DNA of 64,000 bases from Nostoc sp. ATCC 43529 (GCA_003326205.1 LWTK01000031.1:185555-249554); one strand, 5' to 3'. Shown: positions 45,511-56,234, counted from the stretch's first letter. Program-made: numbers and translations. Notes: a model not told the origin generated them from the letters alone.

Positions 45511-45924
45511 TTAAACAAATAAATCCAAGGGCAGATGTCCATACATTTCGTTGATTCCGCCTTCGTTGAAAGATTGGCAAGATACTAAGACGCCGCGGTG
45601 ATGTCCAGGATATGAATCGACATAACACAAGCCGTTTTTGCCATTTAATTTGATATAAACTGGCCCTTCGGGTGTAGGTAAATTACTTGGTGGTTCATAA
45701 CCAAAGGCCAGAGAATAGGTTTTCATGGCTAATATTCCTTCTTCTGCTGTATCAGCACAAATCCCTAAAATTTCATAGTCAGCAAGGTTAGCCATCAAAA
45801 TTAAGGCGTTACGAATTACATCTTTTTCTGCTGGTTTGAGGACAGGTGCTATATCTAGACAATTGAATTTATTCAGAATTTTTCTTGCTTCTTCGTGAGT
45901 AAGATGATGATTAGAATTTGGCAT
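45511..45924 (-). CDS. DUF1824 family protein
   Basis: 137 aa. Contains LLPAEKD-like LKPAEKDVIRNALILMANLAD, then YEILGICADTAEEG, YSLAFGYEP, GPVYIKLNGKNGLCYVDSY, GHHRGVLVSCQSF and ends GHLPLDLF. This order is characteristic of DUF1824, which is mainly cyanobacterial and of unknown function. It is soluble, with a ligand-binding look. It lies between the ABC-F gene and the SPFH gene on the same strand, with 165 and 94 bp gaps. Confidence 0.85.
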   Translation of the reverse strand: MPNSNHHLTHEEARKILNKFNCLDIAPVLKPAEKDVIRNALILMANLADYEILGICADTAEEGILAMKTYSLAFGYEPPSNLPTPEGPVYIKLNGKNGLCYVDSYPGHHRGVLVSCQSFNEGGINEMYGHLPLDLFV

Positions 45925-46017
45925 AAATTCGCTTTATTATCCTGTGATTGTTCTTGACTATTTGATTGTTGACTGTTGACTTATTCTACCTGTCTCCCTT
46001 GTCTTACCAAGTCCGCT

Positions 46018-46866
46018 TCACGGTTGATTTTCTAAATTCCCAAGATTAAAAATGAAGGGTACGTTGCTTTTTGAATCACCACTCATAACGAGGACTTTTG
46101 GCATTTGAGCGCCACCAGTTTTCCAAGCTTCAATTGCTTCTTTTTGCAGAACTAATTGCCCTCCTTGGGCTTTGAGTGTTTCTGCTAAGAGTCTTTGAGC
46201 CTCTGCTTTTCCTTTTGCTCGATTAACTTCTGCTTGTGCTTCTTGTTCGGCTTCCCGTGCTACATAAACTGCTCTTTGTGCGCGTTGTTCTGCAATTTGT
46301 TTTTCTTCGACTGCTTTAGCGAATTCTGGAGAGAATGTCAAGTCAACTACGCTAGTATCTAAGACAATTATTCCATATTTGTCTAGGCGATCGCCTAAAG
46401 CATTATCAAAGTCTTCTTTCAATTCACTTCTTTTGGTAATTGCTTCTTCTACTGTTCTTCTCGCTGCCGCAATTTTAAATGCTTCTTGGGTTTGGGGAGC
46501 AATTATTTTTGATACTATATTCTCTAAGGTTCCTTGTTTTCTTCTCACCTCAACTACCTGTATCGGATCGAGACGAAAGTTAATCGCAAATCTCGCAGAT
46601 AAGTTTTGCAAATCCTTCGTAGAACTTTCCGCTGGCACTTCAAATTTTTGCACTGTCAAATCATACACATCTATCGCAGAAATAAAAGGTGGTTTCAGGT
46701 GGATACCTTCCAATAAAGCGCCATCTCTAGCTTTACCCAAAATGCTAATCACTCCTGCTTGCCCTGGATTAATAATAATAAAAGAATTTAGCCCAACGAG
46801 CGCTAATATTGCTAACACAATTGCCAAAACTGTAGTTTGCCAATTGCCAAATTGTTGGTTTTTCAA
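46018..46866 (-). CDS. SPFH/prohibitin family membrane protein
   Basis: 282 aa. The single membrane helix is at about 12-32 (VLAIVLAILALVGLNSFIII), followed by NPGQAGVISILGKARDGALL and an SPFH domain to about 190. A long helical arm with AEQRAQRAVYVAREAEQEAQ follows. Prohibitin-type proteins assemble in rings at membranes and help quality control with FtsH. The start codon is a TTG (46864-46866) with GGAGAG a few bases upstream, chosen because the membrane helix begins at residue 12 and no ATG is in frame nearby. Confidence 0.9.
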   Translation of the reverse strand: MKNQQFGNWQTTVLAIVLAILALVGLNSFIIINPGQAGVISILGKARDGALLEGIHLKPPFISAIDVYDLTVQKFEVPAESSTKDLQNLSARFAINFRLDPIQVVEVRRKQGTLENIVSKIIAPQTQEAFKIAAARRTVEEAITKRSELKEDFDNALGDRLDKYGIIVLDTSVVDLTFSPEFAKAVEEKQIAEQRAQRAVYVAREAEQEAQAEVNRAKGKAEAQRLLAETLKAQGGQLVLQKEAIEAWKTGGAQMPKVLVMSGDSKSNVPFIFNLGNLENQP

Positions 46867-47061
46867 GTTCTTCTCTCCATATAAGTGATGAGTATTGAGT
46901 ACTGAGTCCTAAGTTAGGAGTCAGAAGTTAAAAGTTATGAGTTAAGAATAAACAATTATCTCCCCATCTCCCCATTCCTACATCTCCCTATCTCCCGATG
47001 TTGTCATTCTTCAGATTCAGGATTCAAAACTTGATTCCGTGGTAATATCAATTGCACGCAA

Positions 47062-48882
47062 ATGCAAAAAGCCGTGGCTACCGTACTAAAATCTCATCAA
47101 GTATCAAGAAGGCGTAAACATTCGACGCATCCTCTCCAGCGTTTGTTTGACTATGCACATCAGTATCGTAAACAAATTTGGCTAGCGACTACTTATTCTA
47201 TCCTCAATAAATTTTTTGACTTGGCGCCACCTGGCTTAATTGGTGTCGCAGTAGATGTGGTAGTCAAACAAGAAGATTCCATAATTGCACAGTTAGGGGT
47301 ACGCGATGTCTTTGGACAATTTTTGATTATTTCTTTCCTCACTGTCATCATTTGGATTCTAGAATCTGTCTTTGAGTATGCCTACGCTCGACTTTGGCGT
47401 AATTTGGCACAGAATATTCAGCATAACTTACGTTTGGATGCATATAAACATCTGCAAGAGCTAGAGTTAGCTTACTTTGAAGAACGCAGCACTGGTGGTT
47501 TAATGTCCGTCCTCAGTGACGATATTAACCAATTAGAGCGATTTTTGGATGTGGGAGCAAATGATATCATTCAGGTTGCCACAACTGTGCTAATTATTGG
47601 CGGTGCTTTCTTTATATTGGCTCCTAGTGTAGCGTGGATGGCTCTATCGCCGATGCCATTCATTCTCTGGGGTTCGTTTGCTTATCAACGTCTACTTGCA
47701 CCCCGCTATGGTGATGTACGGGAAAAGGTAGGTTTTCTCAACTCACGTTTGGCCAATAATATTAGCGGCATTACTACTATTAAAAGTTTTACCGCTGAAG
47801 TTTATGAAGCCTATCGTTTGGAAATAGATAGTGAAGCTTATCGTCGCAGTAATGCCAAGGCAATTGCGCTTTCTGCGGCTTTTGTACCGTTAATTCGGAT
47901 GTTAATTTTGGTAGGCTTTACAGCATTACTTTTATATGGCGGGATGGCAGCGGTTTCGGGAAAAATGTCTGTCGGCACTTACAGTGTATTGGTGTTTTTA
48001 ATCCAGCGCTTGTTATGGCCTTTAACCAGATTAGGCGAAACTTTTGACCAATATCAACGGGCAATGGCTTCTACTAATCGAGTGATGAATTTGTTAGATA
48101 CTCCCATTAATATTCATACAGGAAATACAGCGTTGCCTGTGGATGAAGTCCGCGGTGAAGTGCAATTTAAAAATGTTTATTTTGCCTATAAAGATAGATT
48201 TCCAGTAATTAAAAATCTGTCTTTGGATGTTCCAGCCGGAAAAACTATTGCAATTGTAGGTTCTACTGGTTCTGGGAAAAGCACTTTAGTGAAACTTTTG
48301 TTGCGGTTATACGAAGTACAAGCGGGAAGCATTACCGTTGATGGGATTGATTTGCAAAGTTTGAATTTAAAAGATTTACGCCGCTGCATTGGTTTGGTGA
48401 GTCAAGATGTGTTTCTCTTTCATGGCACCGTAGCGGAGAATATTGCTTATGGTAGCTTTAATGCCAACGAGCAAGAAATCATCACGGCGGCAAAGATAGC
48501 CGAGGCGCACGAATTTATTATTAATTTGCCCGAAGGTTATGAGACAATTGTGGGGGAAAGAGGACAAAAGTTATCTGGTGGACAAAGACAAAGAATTGCG
48601 ATCGCCCGTGCAGTCTTGAAGAATCCACCCATTTTGATTTTAGATGAGGCCACCTCAGCGGTGGATAATGAAACAGAAGCGGCTATTCAGCGATCGCTAG
48701 AACGGATTACAGTAGATAGAACTACAATTGCGATCGCTCATCGTCTTTCCACTATCCGCAATGCCGATTGCATTTATGTCATGGAACATGGGAAATTAGT
48801 AGAATCTGGAACCCATGAAGAATTGCTAGAGCAAAATGGCATCTATTCCAGCCTTTGGCGCGTACAAAGCGGCTTGAGATAA
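47062..48882 (+). CDS. ABC exporter half-transporter (TMD-NBD)
   Basis: 606 aa. A six-helix exporter domain (about 30-330) with a basic N-terminal leader, then an ABC cassette: Walker [14 protein letters not shown] near 405, Q-loop [10 protein letters not shown], signature [14 protein letters not shown] near 508, Walker [13 protein letters not shown]-loop IAHRLS. No peptidase C39 domain. It would work as a homo- or heterodimer in lipid, peptide or drug export. The neighbours (SPFH gene divergent; 142-aa gene 51 bp downstream) give no substrate. Confidence 0.92.
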   Translation: MQKAVATVLKSHQVSRRRKHSTHPLQRLFDYAHQYRKQIWLATTYSILNKFFDLAPPGLIGVAVDVVVKQEDSIIAQLGVRDVFGQFLIISFLTVIIWILESVFEYAYARLWRNLAQNIQHNLRLDAYKHLQELELAYFEERSTGGLMSVLSDDINQLERFLDVGANDIIQVATTVLIIGGAFFILAPSVAWMALSPMPFILWGSFAYQRLLAPRYGDVREKVGFLNSRLANNISGITTIKSFTAEVYEAYRLEIDSEAYRRSNAKAIALSAAFVPLIRMLILVGFTALLLYGGMAAVSGKMSVGTYSVLVFLIQRLLWPLTRLGETFDQYQRAMASTNRVMNLLDTPINIHTGNTALPVDEVRGEVQFKNVYFAYKDRFPVIKNLSLDVPAGKTIAIVGSTGSGKSTLVKLLLRLYEVQAGSITVDGIDLQSLNLKDLRRCIGLVSQDVFLFHGTVAENIAYGSFNANEQEIITAAKIAEAHEFIINLPEGYETIVGERGQKLSGGQRQRIAIARAVLKNPPILILDEATSAVDNETEAAIQRSLERITVDRTTIAIAHRLSTIRNADCIYVMEHGKLVESGTHEELLEQNGIYSSLWRVQSGLR

Positions 48883-48933
48883 ATATCCCCCCTTCTTAAT
48901 TACGAACTACGAATTACGAACTACGAATTAATT

Positions 48934-49362
48934 ATGATTTTTAGTAGTCCTCAACCGGAAACAGGAGATAACAAGTGGCGTCGCCAGTTGGATAAGTTTG
49001 TCAAAGCAAATCAAAAAGAATTGGCGGCACTTTTTTGGGCATTATGGTTAGCAAATGGCGACAGCAAGGGTACTATTGGCATTGATTTGCAACCTACACC
49101 GCATTTTGTTTATTGTCCGAAGGAACAGATAGAAAAGTTAAATAATAAAGTTGAAAATCGGCTACAAGAAATTTTAGGAATTATTGAGAATCATAAGCCG
49201 GAAGTGGAAGTTGTGATGATTGGTATTGGGAAGGGTGAAATTAAGTTAATTCAGTTTGCACCGGAACCTGCGCCGGCGATTTGTTTTGAGGAAGTTGGGA
49301 AGGATGTTGATGGGTTGTTGGAATTGTTGGAAGAGAGGATGAGTGAAGAGATTGTTTTTTAA
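48934..49362 (+). CDS. Conserved cyanobacterial protein of unknown function (142 aa)
   Basis: Begins MIFSSPQPETGDNKWRRQLD, with FVKANQKELAALFWALWLAN, GDSKGTIGIDLQPTPHFVYC and VVMIGIGKGEIKLIQF, an alpha/beta mix. It is soluble. From memory its order resembles CcmS-type carboxysome assembly proteins of beta-cyanobacteria, but I cannot confirm this, and no carboxysome genes are near. It follows the ABC exporter by 51 bp and may be co-transcribed. Confidence 0.6.
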   Translation: MIFSSPQPETGDNKWRRQLDKFVKANQKELAALFWALWLANGDSKGTIGIDLQPTPHFVYCPKEQIEKLNNKVENRLQEILGIIENHKPEVEVVMIGIGKGEIKLIQFAPEPAPAICFEEVGKDVDGLLELLEERMSEEIVF

Positions 49363-49585
49363 CGCAAAGAACGCAAAGGAAAGCGCAGAGGAACACAGAG
49401 AGAAGACTTGAGTTAATAACAAGTTGATGTAGTGTTTGCGTCTATGCTGATTGTTCTACAATTTAAGTAGAGCGATCGCTGTGTTGATTTTTCAAGAAAC
49501 GTTAGATTTCAATAAATAATAACGACAAGCCGCTTTGCGTCTACGCACATCATTCTACAATTTAGGCAAATAAGTATAAGCAGGG
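49363..49585. other. Spacer downstream of 142-aa gene
   Basis: Starts with repeated aacgcaaag units (49363-49382), a common filler in these genomes, then AT-rich DNA. No gene seen. Confidence 0.35.
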
Positions 49586-49733
49586 AATTAAATCTCTACC
49601 TCCTCTCTCCCAAAGGGAGAGGGACTGGGGGTGAGGGCAAAACCTTTTCACAAAGCGGGTTTCACGTTAAGTTGACACCAATGACAAGATGTCCACCCCA
49701 GAAGAGTGGGTAATTTATTTCTTGTTAATCCCT
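49586..49733. mobile_element. Truncated B/C composite element
   Basis: Holds one end of element C (cacaaagcgggtttcacgttaagttgacaccaat, to about 49680) followed by the right part of element B (gacaagatgtccacc ... cttgttaatccct). The left half of both is missing. The C end that touches B here is the opposite one to that in 36630-36822, and about 25 bp of B are lost, so this is a separate insertion event. Confidence 0.6.
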
Positions 49734-49800
49734 AAATCTCTGTGAGGTTTTATGAAACAAATTAAAATGGTAAAACCTTCACAACAATTAACTTTCAAGC

Positions 49801-51429
49801 CTATTGCTCATTTCCATTATTAGTATCTGGTGTCTGTTTTTCTAACTTCTGCTCTTTTTGCGTTTGACTCTCAGTCGGGGAATTTTGCTTTTCCAATGTT
49901 GGTACTACTACAGCAGAAGGATCTGGGGGTCTGAATTCCCGTGGTAGTGGTTCTGGTGGTATAACTACGGAATTTGCAGGAGTTACAGGTTTAGGAGGAG
50001 CAGAATTTTGATTAGAGGTTGGCGAGTTATTATCTGGTGATGTTGGTGCGGAACTCTCACGAGACGACCGAATTGCCCGTAGTTTTTCCACTAGCGTCGG
50101 TGTGGGGGCAACGGTGGGCGAAGGCGAAGGTGCTGATTGTTGGGAATTACTGCGTTGTGATTCTCTTGTAGAAGTGCTGTTAGAAGATTCTTCTTGGGCA
50201 GAAGGACGACTACGCCGACGCTGCCTGAAATTAGATACGGGTGCAGATTCGGTTTTTGAGGTGGTGTTAGTCTCTGGACGTGCAGAGGAAGATGTGTTGG
50301 CTGAATTCGGTACTTTGGCGGCTGGTTCTTGAGTAGGCTGTTGAAAAAGTGGTTTGGCGGTTGGCTGCGGCTGCGATTTGGGTAACATGTTAGTGATGGC
50401 AAAACCGGCTGTAGCGGCAACTACAGCTACACCCAGACCAAGAAATATTTTAGATGACTGCTGTTTTTGAGGGTGGGAAGTTTTCTTGGCGTTGGCGGTA
50501 GCCTTGACTTTAGGCATCGCTTTTTTGCCACCTTTGCCAATGAGAGTTTCTGGCGGTTGAACAGATAAATTAATAGTTTGCACCGCGGAAGTGGGTAAAG
50601 CTTGGGGTGTGACATTCACCCCACTCCCCGGTAGCAATTGCAGCCACTCTGCAACCGTCGCCGGACGAAAACGAGATTCCACTGCCATACCACGCATGAT
50701 TGCTTGGTTGACAGCAGCGCTCAAATGTGGTTGTAGTTCGCGGGGGGATGGCATTTGCTCGCGATCGCGCAATAATGCTGGCATGGGAACTTGAGCTGTT
50801 AACAGTGCATACAAGGTTGCTGCTAAACCATAAACATCGGTGGCGGGTGTCCGCGGTGCTTGGGTCAGGTACTGCTCAATGGGAGAATAACCTTCAGAAA
50901 CCAAACCCGTATGAGTCTGTCTGACTCCGCCATTAAATTCCCTGGCAATGCCAAAATCAATCAACACTACTTCCTGGGTTCCTTGGCGCAAGATGATATT
51001 ATCTGGTTTGATATCCCGGTGCAGCAAACCGTTATTGTGTACTACCTGCAAAGCTGCGCCAATTTGCTGAATATAATGAATTGCTGTAGCTTCCGGCAAA
51101 GGTATTCCTGGTAATACAAATGCGTCGCCCAAAGTTTCCCCAGGAATGTATTCCATCACCATGTAAGGCAACCCAGCTTCCACAAAAAAATCGCTGACTC
51201 GGACTATATTTGGGTGGATACAAGTAGCTAATCGTCTGGCTTCATCTTGGAATTGGCGCTCAAACTTGGCAAAATCAGGATGTTGCCGCAACCGTTCATT
51301 GATGGTTTTCATCACTACCTCCTGACCCAAGTAGTGATGCTTAGCTTTGTACGTAATGCCAAAGCCACCACGCCCTATTTCTTGGATAAGGGTATATTTT
51401 CCATCCTGTAAAATTGTGCCTGCTAACAT
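49801..51429 (-). CDS. Membrane-anchored Ser/Thr protein kinase
   Basis: 542 aa. The kinase domain is residues about 12-270: glycine loop [12 protein letters not shown], Lys in VVMKT, catalytic loop [20 protein letters not shown] as the DFG motif, and activation segment ending in GYSPIEQY. A helix at about 330-352 ([18 protein letters not shown]) spans the membrane. The rest, rich in Pro, Ser, Thr and Asn, is a flexible outer tail with no folded domain. This is the usual cyanobacterial Hanks-type layout. Targets are unknown. The start at 51429 ([12 protein letters not shown]) is right at the kinase N-terminus. Confidence 0.92.
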   Translation of the reverse strand: MLAGTILQDGKYTLIQEIGRGGFGITYKAKHHYLGQEVVMKTINERLRQHPDFAKFERQFQDEARRLATCIHPNIVRVSDFFVEAGLPYMVMEYIPGETLGDAFVLPGIPLPEATAIHYIQQIGAALQVVHNNGLLHRDIKPDNIILRQGTQEVVLIDFGIAREFNGGVRQTHTGLVSEGYSPIEQYLTQAPRTPATDVYGLAATLYALLTAQVPMPALLRDREQMPSPRELQPHLSAAVNQAIMRGMAVESRFRPATVAEWLQLLPGSGVNVTPQALPTSAVQTINLSVQPPETLIGKGGKKAMPKVKATANAKKTSHPQKQQSSKIFLGLGVAVVAATAGFAITNMLPKSQPQPTAKPLFQQPTQEPAAKVPNSANTSSSARPETNTTSKTESAPVSNFRQRRRSRPSAQEESSNSTSTRESQRSNSQQSAPSPSPTVAPTPTLVEKLRAIRSSRESSAPTSPDNNSPTSNQNSAPPKPVTPANSVVIPPEPLPREFRPPDPSAVVVPTLEKQNSPTESQTQKEQKLEKQTPDTNNGNEQ

Positions 51430-51917
51430 AGAGAGTCCTGATTCTTGAGTGAGCAGATAACTAGCGAGTCTTGAATCTTGAGGGATTGCTCAAAAATTTT
51501 CCCATATTTTTGAGATTGTAAGGTTTTTACTTGGCTATCTATGGGATGATTTAGTTTTTGAAATTCCCTCAGTGGGAAAACCTCCCCAGCGATCGCAACA
51601 GTTTTACCTTTTTCAGATGATAACGCGAGAGTCAACAAATCCTGAACTAGGGAACATACTCAAGCTTTCTTCTACCTCCGTAATGTTAGGTAGGAATTAC
51701 GACTTGGCAAGCTGCTTGCTACAACCTCAAAAACAACCAACCTTACATTACTAAAACTCACGCATCAAGTAGGAAATCTAGCAACAATTTATAAATTGCC
51801 CCAAATCACATCACTTTTGCGTAAGTTATGATTATTAAAAATTTTTCATATATTATTTAGGATTCTTATATGATAATTGCTATTCATCGCAAATAACAAT
51901 CTAAATAAGAGCTAACA
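51430..51917. other. Divergent intergenic region
   Basis: About 490 bp between the kinase and the DUF3598 gene. It contains short repeated gattcttgag/gaatcttgag units (51438-51485) and AT-rich promoters. The 71-codon frame next to the kinase start shows no family features and is judged spurious. Confidence 0.4.
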
Positions 51918-52655
51918 ATGAATTCAGACACCATAACAAATGCCCAACTTCAAAACTGGGAGAGTTTTTGTAGTCATATTGGAGACTGGCATGGAACTTG
52001 GAGGGTTTATAACTTAGAGGGTGAATTAATTAGGTCTCATGAATGTGTCAGAAGCTTTCATTTAAGCAGTGATAGCAGTGAAATTAATCATCAGAATTAT
52101 TCTACTTATGCTGATGGAACAAACAAATTAGAAACCTACGGTCCGCATAAAAAACCCCATCTTAGATCCCTTCACGTTAACGATAGTTTTTCATGGGGTT
52201 CTCAAGAAGTAAAACTTGGGTCAGTGTTCTTTTTTGAAACTGGTTTTAAGCATCAAGACAGGCGTAGAAGCGCAGTGGCAAGATACAACGAAAATGGTAC
52301 TTTAGATATTCTGATAATTTCGGAACATTTGGGAAGTAAAGTTAACGAACCTCCTATACCTCCTGCAAATCAATTTAGTGGTTGGCAAGGAATAGAAATT
52401 AAAATGACACCTGATTGCATAGTATCATCTCCAGCCCCAAGGTCGTGGGTACAACTAGAAGATTTAAATCAAAATTATCTTACCTTGCACTTGAAAGATG
52501 GCGTATCAATAAGTATTCCACAGGATCTAAAGAGTGAAACAAAGTTTTTTCTAGCCGTAGAATGGCTTGTAAATCCTAATTTATTGTTTCGAGGTATTCG
52601 TCATTTCGACGTATCTGGATTTACAAGCTTTACCTTAGAAAAATTCAAGCGCTGA
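51918..52655 (+). CDS. DUF3598 family protein
   Basis: 245 aa. Contains WESFCSHIGDWHGTWRVYN near the start (the calycin-like entry with invariant GxWxGxW), then ECVRSFHLSSDSSEINHQNY and RRSAVARYNENGTLDILIIS. The C-terminus FLAVEWLVNPNLLFRGIRHF is typical of this group. Calycin-fold proteins often bind hydrophobic ligands or chromophores; the substrate is not known, but the family is mainly cyanobacterial and plastid. Soluble, without signal. Confidence 0.8.
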   Translation: MNSDTITNAQLQNWESFCSHIGDWHGTWRVYNLEGELIRSHECVRSFHLSSDSSEINHQNYSTYADGTNKLETYGPHKKPHLRSLHVNDSFSWGSQEVKLGSVFFFETGFKHQDRRRSAVARYNENGTLDILIISEHLGSKVNEPPIPPANQFSGWQGIEIKMTPDCIVSSPAPRSWVQLEDLNQNYLTLHLKDGVSISIPQDLKSETKFFLAVEWLVNPNLLFRGIRHFDVSGFTSFTLEKFKR

Positions 52656-52766
52656 TACCAAGCGTAGATTCAGTCGTAAATCCTTCGTGAAAAATGCCTC
52701 TACTACTAATTTAATAGCTCAAATACAATTACTAATTCTGACTCCTGAATTCTGAATTCTTCTTTC

Positions 52767-54860
52767 TTAAAACCGCTGCCCTATGCCTAAATGTAATTGG
52801 CTTTCTCCCTGGTCATTAAAACCATAGTCAGCGCGAATTAACCCCAAGGGTGAATCGATTCGCACTCCAGCGCCATAACCAAAACCAAAACCTGGCTTGT
52901 CCCGCACACCCGCCGGATTTCCCAATACTGTATCACCGGAACCCAAGTCGGAGGCGAAGTCAGCAAACAATACACCGCCGACAATTGGTAAAACGGGAAA
53001 GCGATATTCCGCCGAAGCTAAGACGTAACTGCGACCATTCCCAACTTCTCCAGAATCGTAACCGCGCACTGAGTTGGAACCACCCAAGTTAAAGCTTTCG
53101 TAGGGCGGTAAATCACCAATGACGGTACCAGCTTGGACATTAACTGCAAATACTTGTGGCTGTTTGCTGCTAAATAATTGAACTGGTAAATATTGGCTGT
53201 AATTGGCTTTGAGGCGATTGAGAGAAATATTACCTTGACCAATGGGCACAGATTGTTCTGTACTCAGACTCAAAACGGAACCTTTAGTGGGATTAAGGGG
53301 GTTATCTCGCTGATCTTTGGTGGCGGTGAAGGATACGGTGGTGAGGTCATCTACACCGGTACCGCTAAGAGATAAAGGATTGCCTTGAGCGTCTGTTGGG
53401 GTAACATTACCTTGGCGATCGCGGATACTAGTGCGGTTATAATTGACTCCTAATGAGGTATTCCAGCCGTCTATTGGTTGCTGAAAGCTAATCCCACCAC
53501 CAATGTGACCTTCTTGGACTTTATCGCCGTTAGCTAACCTAATTTCATCGTCAAAGGTTTCAGAAACTTCCCGATTGCGGAAGACATTCACAGTGTAACC
53601 CAAGCGATCGGGGTTAGTTGCTCGGTAGGGACTGATAAATTTGCTATTAAACTGTAAGTCCCGGCTACTTACCCCAACATTCAAAGCTAAAGTATCGTTA
53701 ACACCGCCGACATTCCGGTCTTGATAGCTGATTGTACCTATCAATCCTTGCTCGGCGTTGTAACTACCACCCAAGTTCACACCACGCGCCCCAGTTTCTT
53801 TGAGTTGATAAACGACATCAACTTTTGTCGCGTCTCCTTCCAAAGCAACATTTACACTCTGAAATAAGCCGGTGGCATATAGCTGTTGTATGTCTTGTTT
53901 AACTACATTTTCTTGGAAAATTTGACCGGGTTTGAGCTTGAGTTGCTGTTGGAGAAAATCTGGTTTGGTGCGTCCTCCTACGGGATTACCTTTACTGTCT
54001 ACGGTTTTGCCATCGTCACTAACAAAGCGAAATTTAATATCACCCACCAAGCCCTCAGCAACATTCACAGTCAAAATTCCTTGAGGACTGGGTTTAATTG
54101 ATAGCACCCGTGCCAAGTTATAACCGTTGTCAGCATACCACTTGTTAATTTGTGCCACTGCTTGCTGGAGTCCAGCCGGACTAATAGCGGTGCCAATTTG
54201 AGATTGCAAACGTTCTTGTGCTACTTGGTAAGTCAGTACTTTTGCACCAGATAATTGCAGCGATCGCACTATTACCGGTTGCACCTGATAAACTACATTC
54301 AATCCAGCAGATGTACTTTGGCTATTTACAGTGGCATTGCTAAATAAACCTGTATCCAAAATTGCTGCGACATCTTTTTGTAACTGGCTTTGACTAGTTT
54401 CTCCACCAATCTGAGTTTTAATCACTTTGCGAACGATTTCTTGCAATTCTTGATTAGCTCCCACTATCTGTACATTTGTCGCTGTGACTACCAAATTATT
54501 GTTAGTAGCAGGCGTTTGCAGAGAAGGAGATGAGGGAATCGGAAGTGGTGTTGCGGAGGGGTTAACCTTGTCTTTTTGGTTTTGTATTAACGTGGCTGCT
54601 GGTTTTAAGATGACTGGAGAATTTTTGTTTGCAGTTGTTGGTATTGGCAGGGGTTTTTGGGAAAATTGTTGTGCAACTATAGTTTCTGGAGAAGCAATTG
54701 TTTCTACCCGTGCGGGAGTTTCTTCAATTACTGGCACTACCAAGCTATCGGGTTTTGCAGTTGGTGTAACGGTTTTAGCAGATGCAGCCGTCGCTTGCTG
54801 GGTAACATTGCCAGCGGCCAAAGTCGCTAAAGTAAAAATTGCAGTAGTAGAAATTTTCAT
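52767..54860 (-). CDS. bamA: Omp85/BamA outer-membrane assembly protein
   Basis: 697 aa from the ATG at 54858-54860; the extension to 54893 starts at TTG and would push the signal peptide inward. Signal peptide MKISTTAIFTLATLAAGNV, then a Pro/Thr-rich linker to about 130. Three POTRA-like units follow, with TALQEIVRK-, VQPVIVRSLQLSGAKV- and VNVAEGLVGDIKFRF-type segments. The beta-barrel runs from about 360 to the end, with GSNSVRGYDSGEVGNGRSY as the conserved L6 RGY loop and the terminal residue Phe. It inserts barrel proteins into the outer membrane. Cyanobacterial Omp85 has three POTRA domains, as here. Confidence 0.92.
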   Translation of the reverse strand: MKISTTAIFTLATLAAGNVTQQATAASAKTVTPTAKPDSLVVPVIEETPARVETIASPETIVAQQFSQKPLPIPTTANKNSPVILKPAATLIQNQKDKVNPSATPLPIPSSPSLQTPATNNNLVVTATNVQIVGANQELQEIVRKVIKTQIGGETSQSQLQKDVAAILDTGLFSNATVNSQSTSAGLNVVYQVQPVIVRSLQLSGAKVLTYQVAQERLQSQIGTAISPAGLQQAVAQINKWYADNGYNLARVLSIKPSPQGILTVNVAEGLVGDIKFRFVSDDGKTVDSKGNPVGGRTKPDFLQQQLKLKPGQIFQENVVKQDIQQLYATGLFQSVNVALEGDATKVDVVYQLKETGARGVNLGGSYNAEQGLIGTISYQDRNVGGVNDTLALNVGVSSRDLQFNSKFISPYRATNPDRLGYTVNVFRNREVSETFDDEIRLANGDKVQEGHIGGGISFQQPIDGWNTSLGVNYNRTSIRDRQGNVTPTDAQGNPLSLSGTGVDDLTTVSFTATKDQRDNPLNPTKGSVLSLSTEQSVPIGQGNISLNRLKANYSQYLPVQLFSSKQPQVFAVNVQAGTVIGDLPPYESFNLGGSNSVRGYDSGEVGNGRSYVLASAEYRFPVLPIVGGVLFADFASDLGSGDTVLGNPAGVRDKPGFGFGYGAGVRIDSPLGLIRADYGFNDQGESQLHLGIGQRF

Positions 54861-54893
54861 AATATCTAATTTAATTAATAAGGAGTTATACAA

Positions 54894-55241
54894 ATTTTGG
54901 ATTTGAGATTTCGGATTATAAGTCTTGAATAAAAGACTTTTTGAGAAATTTCAAACAATACATACTTCGGGAATTTAGTATTAGCTAGACGAAAGTAAAG
55001 AAGTCAGGATAATACTAACTTCCAACTACTTTGCCAAATTCCCCATTGATACCTCTTACCCATACAGACAGTTAATTTGGATTTTTTGTTTCACAGCAGC
55101 TTTGCTGTATTGTCTAGGGTATTATCAGCACTAGGAGAGACTGTTGAAAAATTAGACTGGTTGAAGGTATCTTAAATAGATATATAAAAGTTATAATTTA
55201 TTACTTTTAACCAAAAAAATGTATTTTTTATTTAAAATTAT
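54894..55241. other. Upstream region of the Omp85 gene
   Basis: About 350 bp, AT-rich, probably carrying its promoter. An ORF start at 54893 (TTG) was rejected. No other gene is seen. Confidence 0.35.
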
Positions 55242-55522
55242 TTATAGCAATTTGTGATTTGATTTTGCTAAAATTGACTTTTTCGAGAATAGTTTAACGT
55301 GAATTCGATGTACAGGATTTTGACCTCACCCCCAGCCCCTCTCCCTTTGGGAGAGGGGAGCCAGAAATTAAATTCCCCTTCTCCTGTGGGAGAAGGGGTT
55401 AGGGGATGAGGGCGTGAGGGATTTGCAAAACGTCTGTCCGATATAGCTTTGGGCTTAAGTTGACACCGATGACAGCTGTTTTGCCCCTACAACGTGGTCT
55501 ATTTACCTGAAAATTGCTGTAA
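55242..55522. mobile_element. AGCAATTTG-type element interrupted by an A/C chimeric element
   Basis: Outer ends are TTATAGCAATTTGTG (55242) and AAATTGCTGTAA (to 55522), like 42473 and 43078; inside near 55481 ttttgcccctacaacg is the half of its GGGGC hairpin. It is split by 55294-55470, which begins as element A (TTAACGTGAATTCGATGTAC) and ends as element C (gggcttaagttgacaccgat). The two families share the pyrimidine run cccctctcc, where a recombination could have joined them. Confidence 0.55.
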
Positions 55523-55532
55523 GTGTATAGTT

Positions 55533-56234
55533 CTATATCGTTGAGGCAAGGCTAGGGCTTTGCTGCTTGAGAATTTCCACAATCTTTTGGGCGACACCTT
55601 TGGCTGAGGCTGGGTTTTGTCCAGTGACTAAGCGATCGCTTACAACTATTTTCGCTTCAAAGTTCGGTGCTTTTTCCACCGTTGCACCCCGTTCAATCAA
55701 CTTTGTTTCTAATAAAAATGGCACAACTTCGCTACAGTCAACCGCTGCTTCTTCTTCGTTAGTGAAGGAAGACACCACCTTTCCAGCCACTAAATAATCA
55801 TTGTTTGCAAGTCGGATGTTCACCAACCCAGCAGGGCCGTGACAGACTGCACCAACTACGCCACCTCGTTCGTAGATGCTTGCTGCAATATTAGCCAACT
55901 CAGAATTTTCAGGAAAATCCCACATTGTGCCATGTCCACCGGCATAGAAGATTGCATCATATTTCGATGGATCGATCTCAGTTGGGTGCAAAGTATTCTC
56001 TACTTGTGCGATTTTCTCAGGGTTGTTGAGAAACGCGGTGTTCAGTGGATCGTTGAGATCGATCCCAGTCATCGGCGCTTTCCCACCTTTGGGACTGACG
56101 TACTCAACACTCAAACCAGCGTCATCAAATACGGCTACTGGGTGGCTGACTTCTGGTAAGTAAAATCCAGTTTCTTTACCTGTGTTTCCTAAGGTGTCAT
56201 GGCTTGTCAAAACAATTAAAACTTTCTGAGACAT
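55533..56234 (-). CDS. DJ-1/PfpI superfamily protein
   Basis: 233 aa. Starts KVLIVLTSHDTLGNTGKETG, then the loop GGHGTMWDFPENSE, and the nucleophile elbow GAVCHGPAGLVNIRL (Cys near 130). This layout with the CHGPAGL motif and a GHGTMWDF loop fits the Hsp31-like/type 1 glutamine-amidotransferase-like group with glyoxalase III or chaperone activity. The reaction here is not proven. It is divergent from a LysR gene, 234 bp away. Confidence 0.85.
   Translation of the reverse strand: MSQKVLIVLTSHDTLGNTGKETGFYLPEVSHPVAVFDDAGLSVEYVSPKGGKAPMTGIDLNDPLNTAFLNNPEKIAQVENTLHPTEIDPSKYDAIFYAGGHGTMWDFPENSELANIAASIYERGGVVGAVCHGPAGLVNIRLANNDYLVAGKVVSSFTNEEEAAVDCSEVVPFLLETKLIERGATVEKAPNFEAKIVVSDRLVTGQNPASAKGVAQKIVEILKQQSPSLASTI

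Noticed and set aside
47062..48882. Type I secretion ABC transporter for the RTX proteins
   Set aside because: It lacks a C39-like domain, has no membrane-fusion or TolC gene beside it, and lies 7-34 kb from the RTX genes; half-transporters of this kind have many roles.
51423..51638. 71-codon frame before the Ser/Thr kinase
   Set aside because: No family features, ribosome-binding site or start context; it overlaps the kinase start region.
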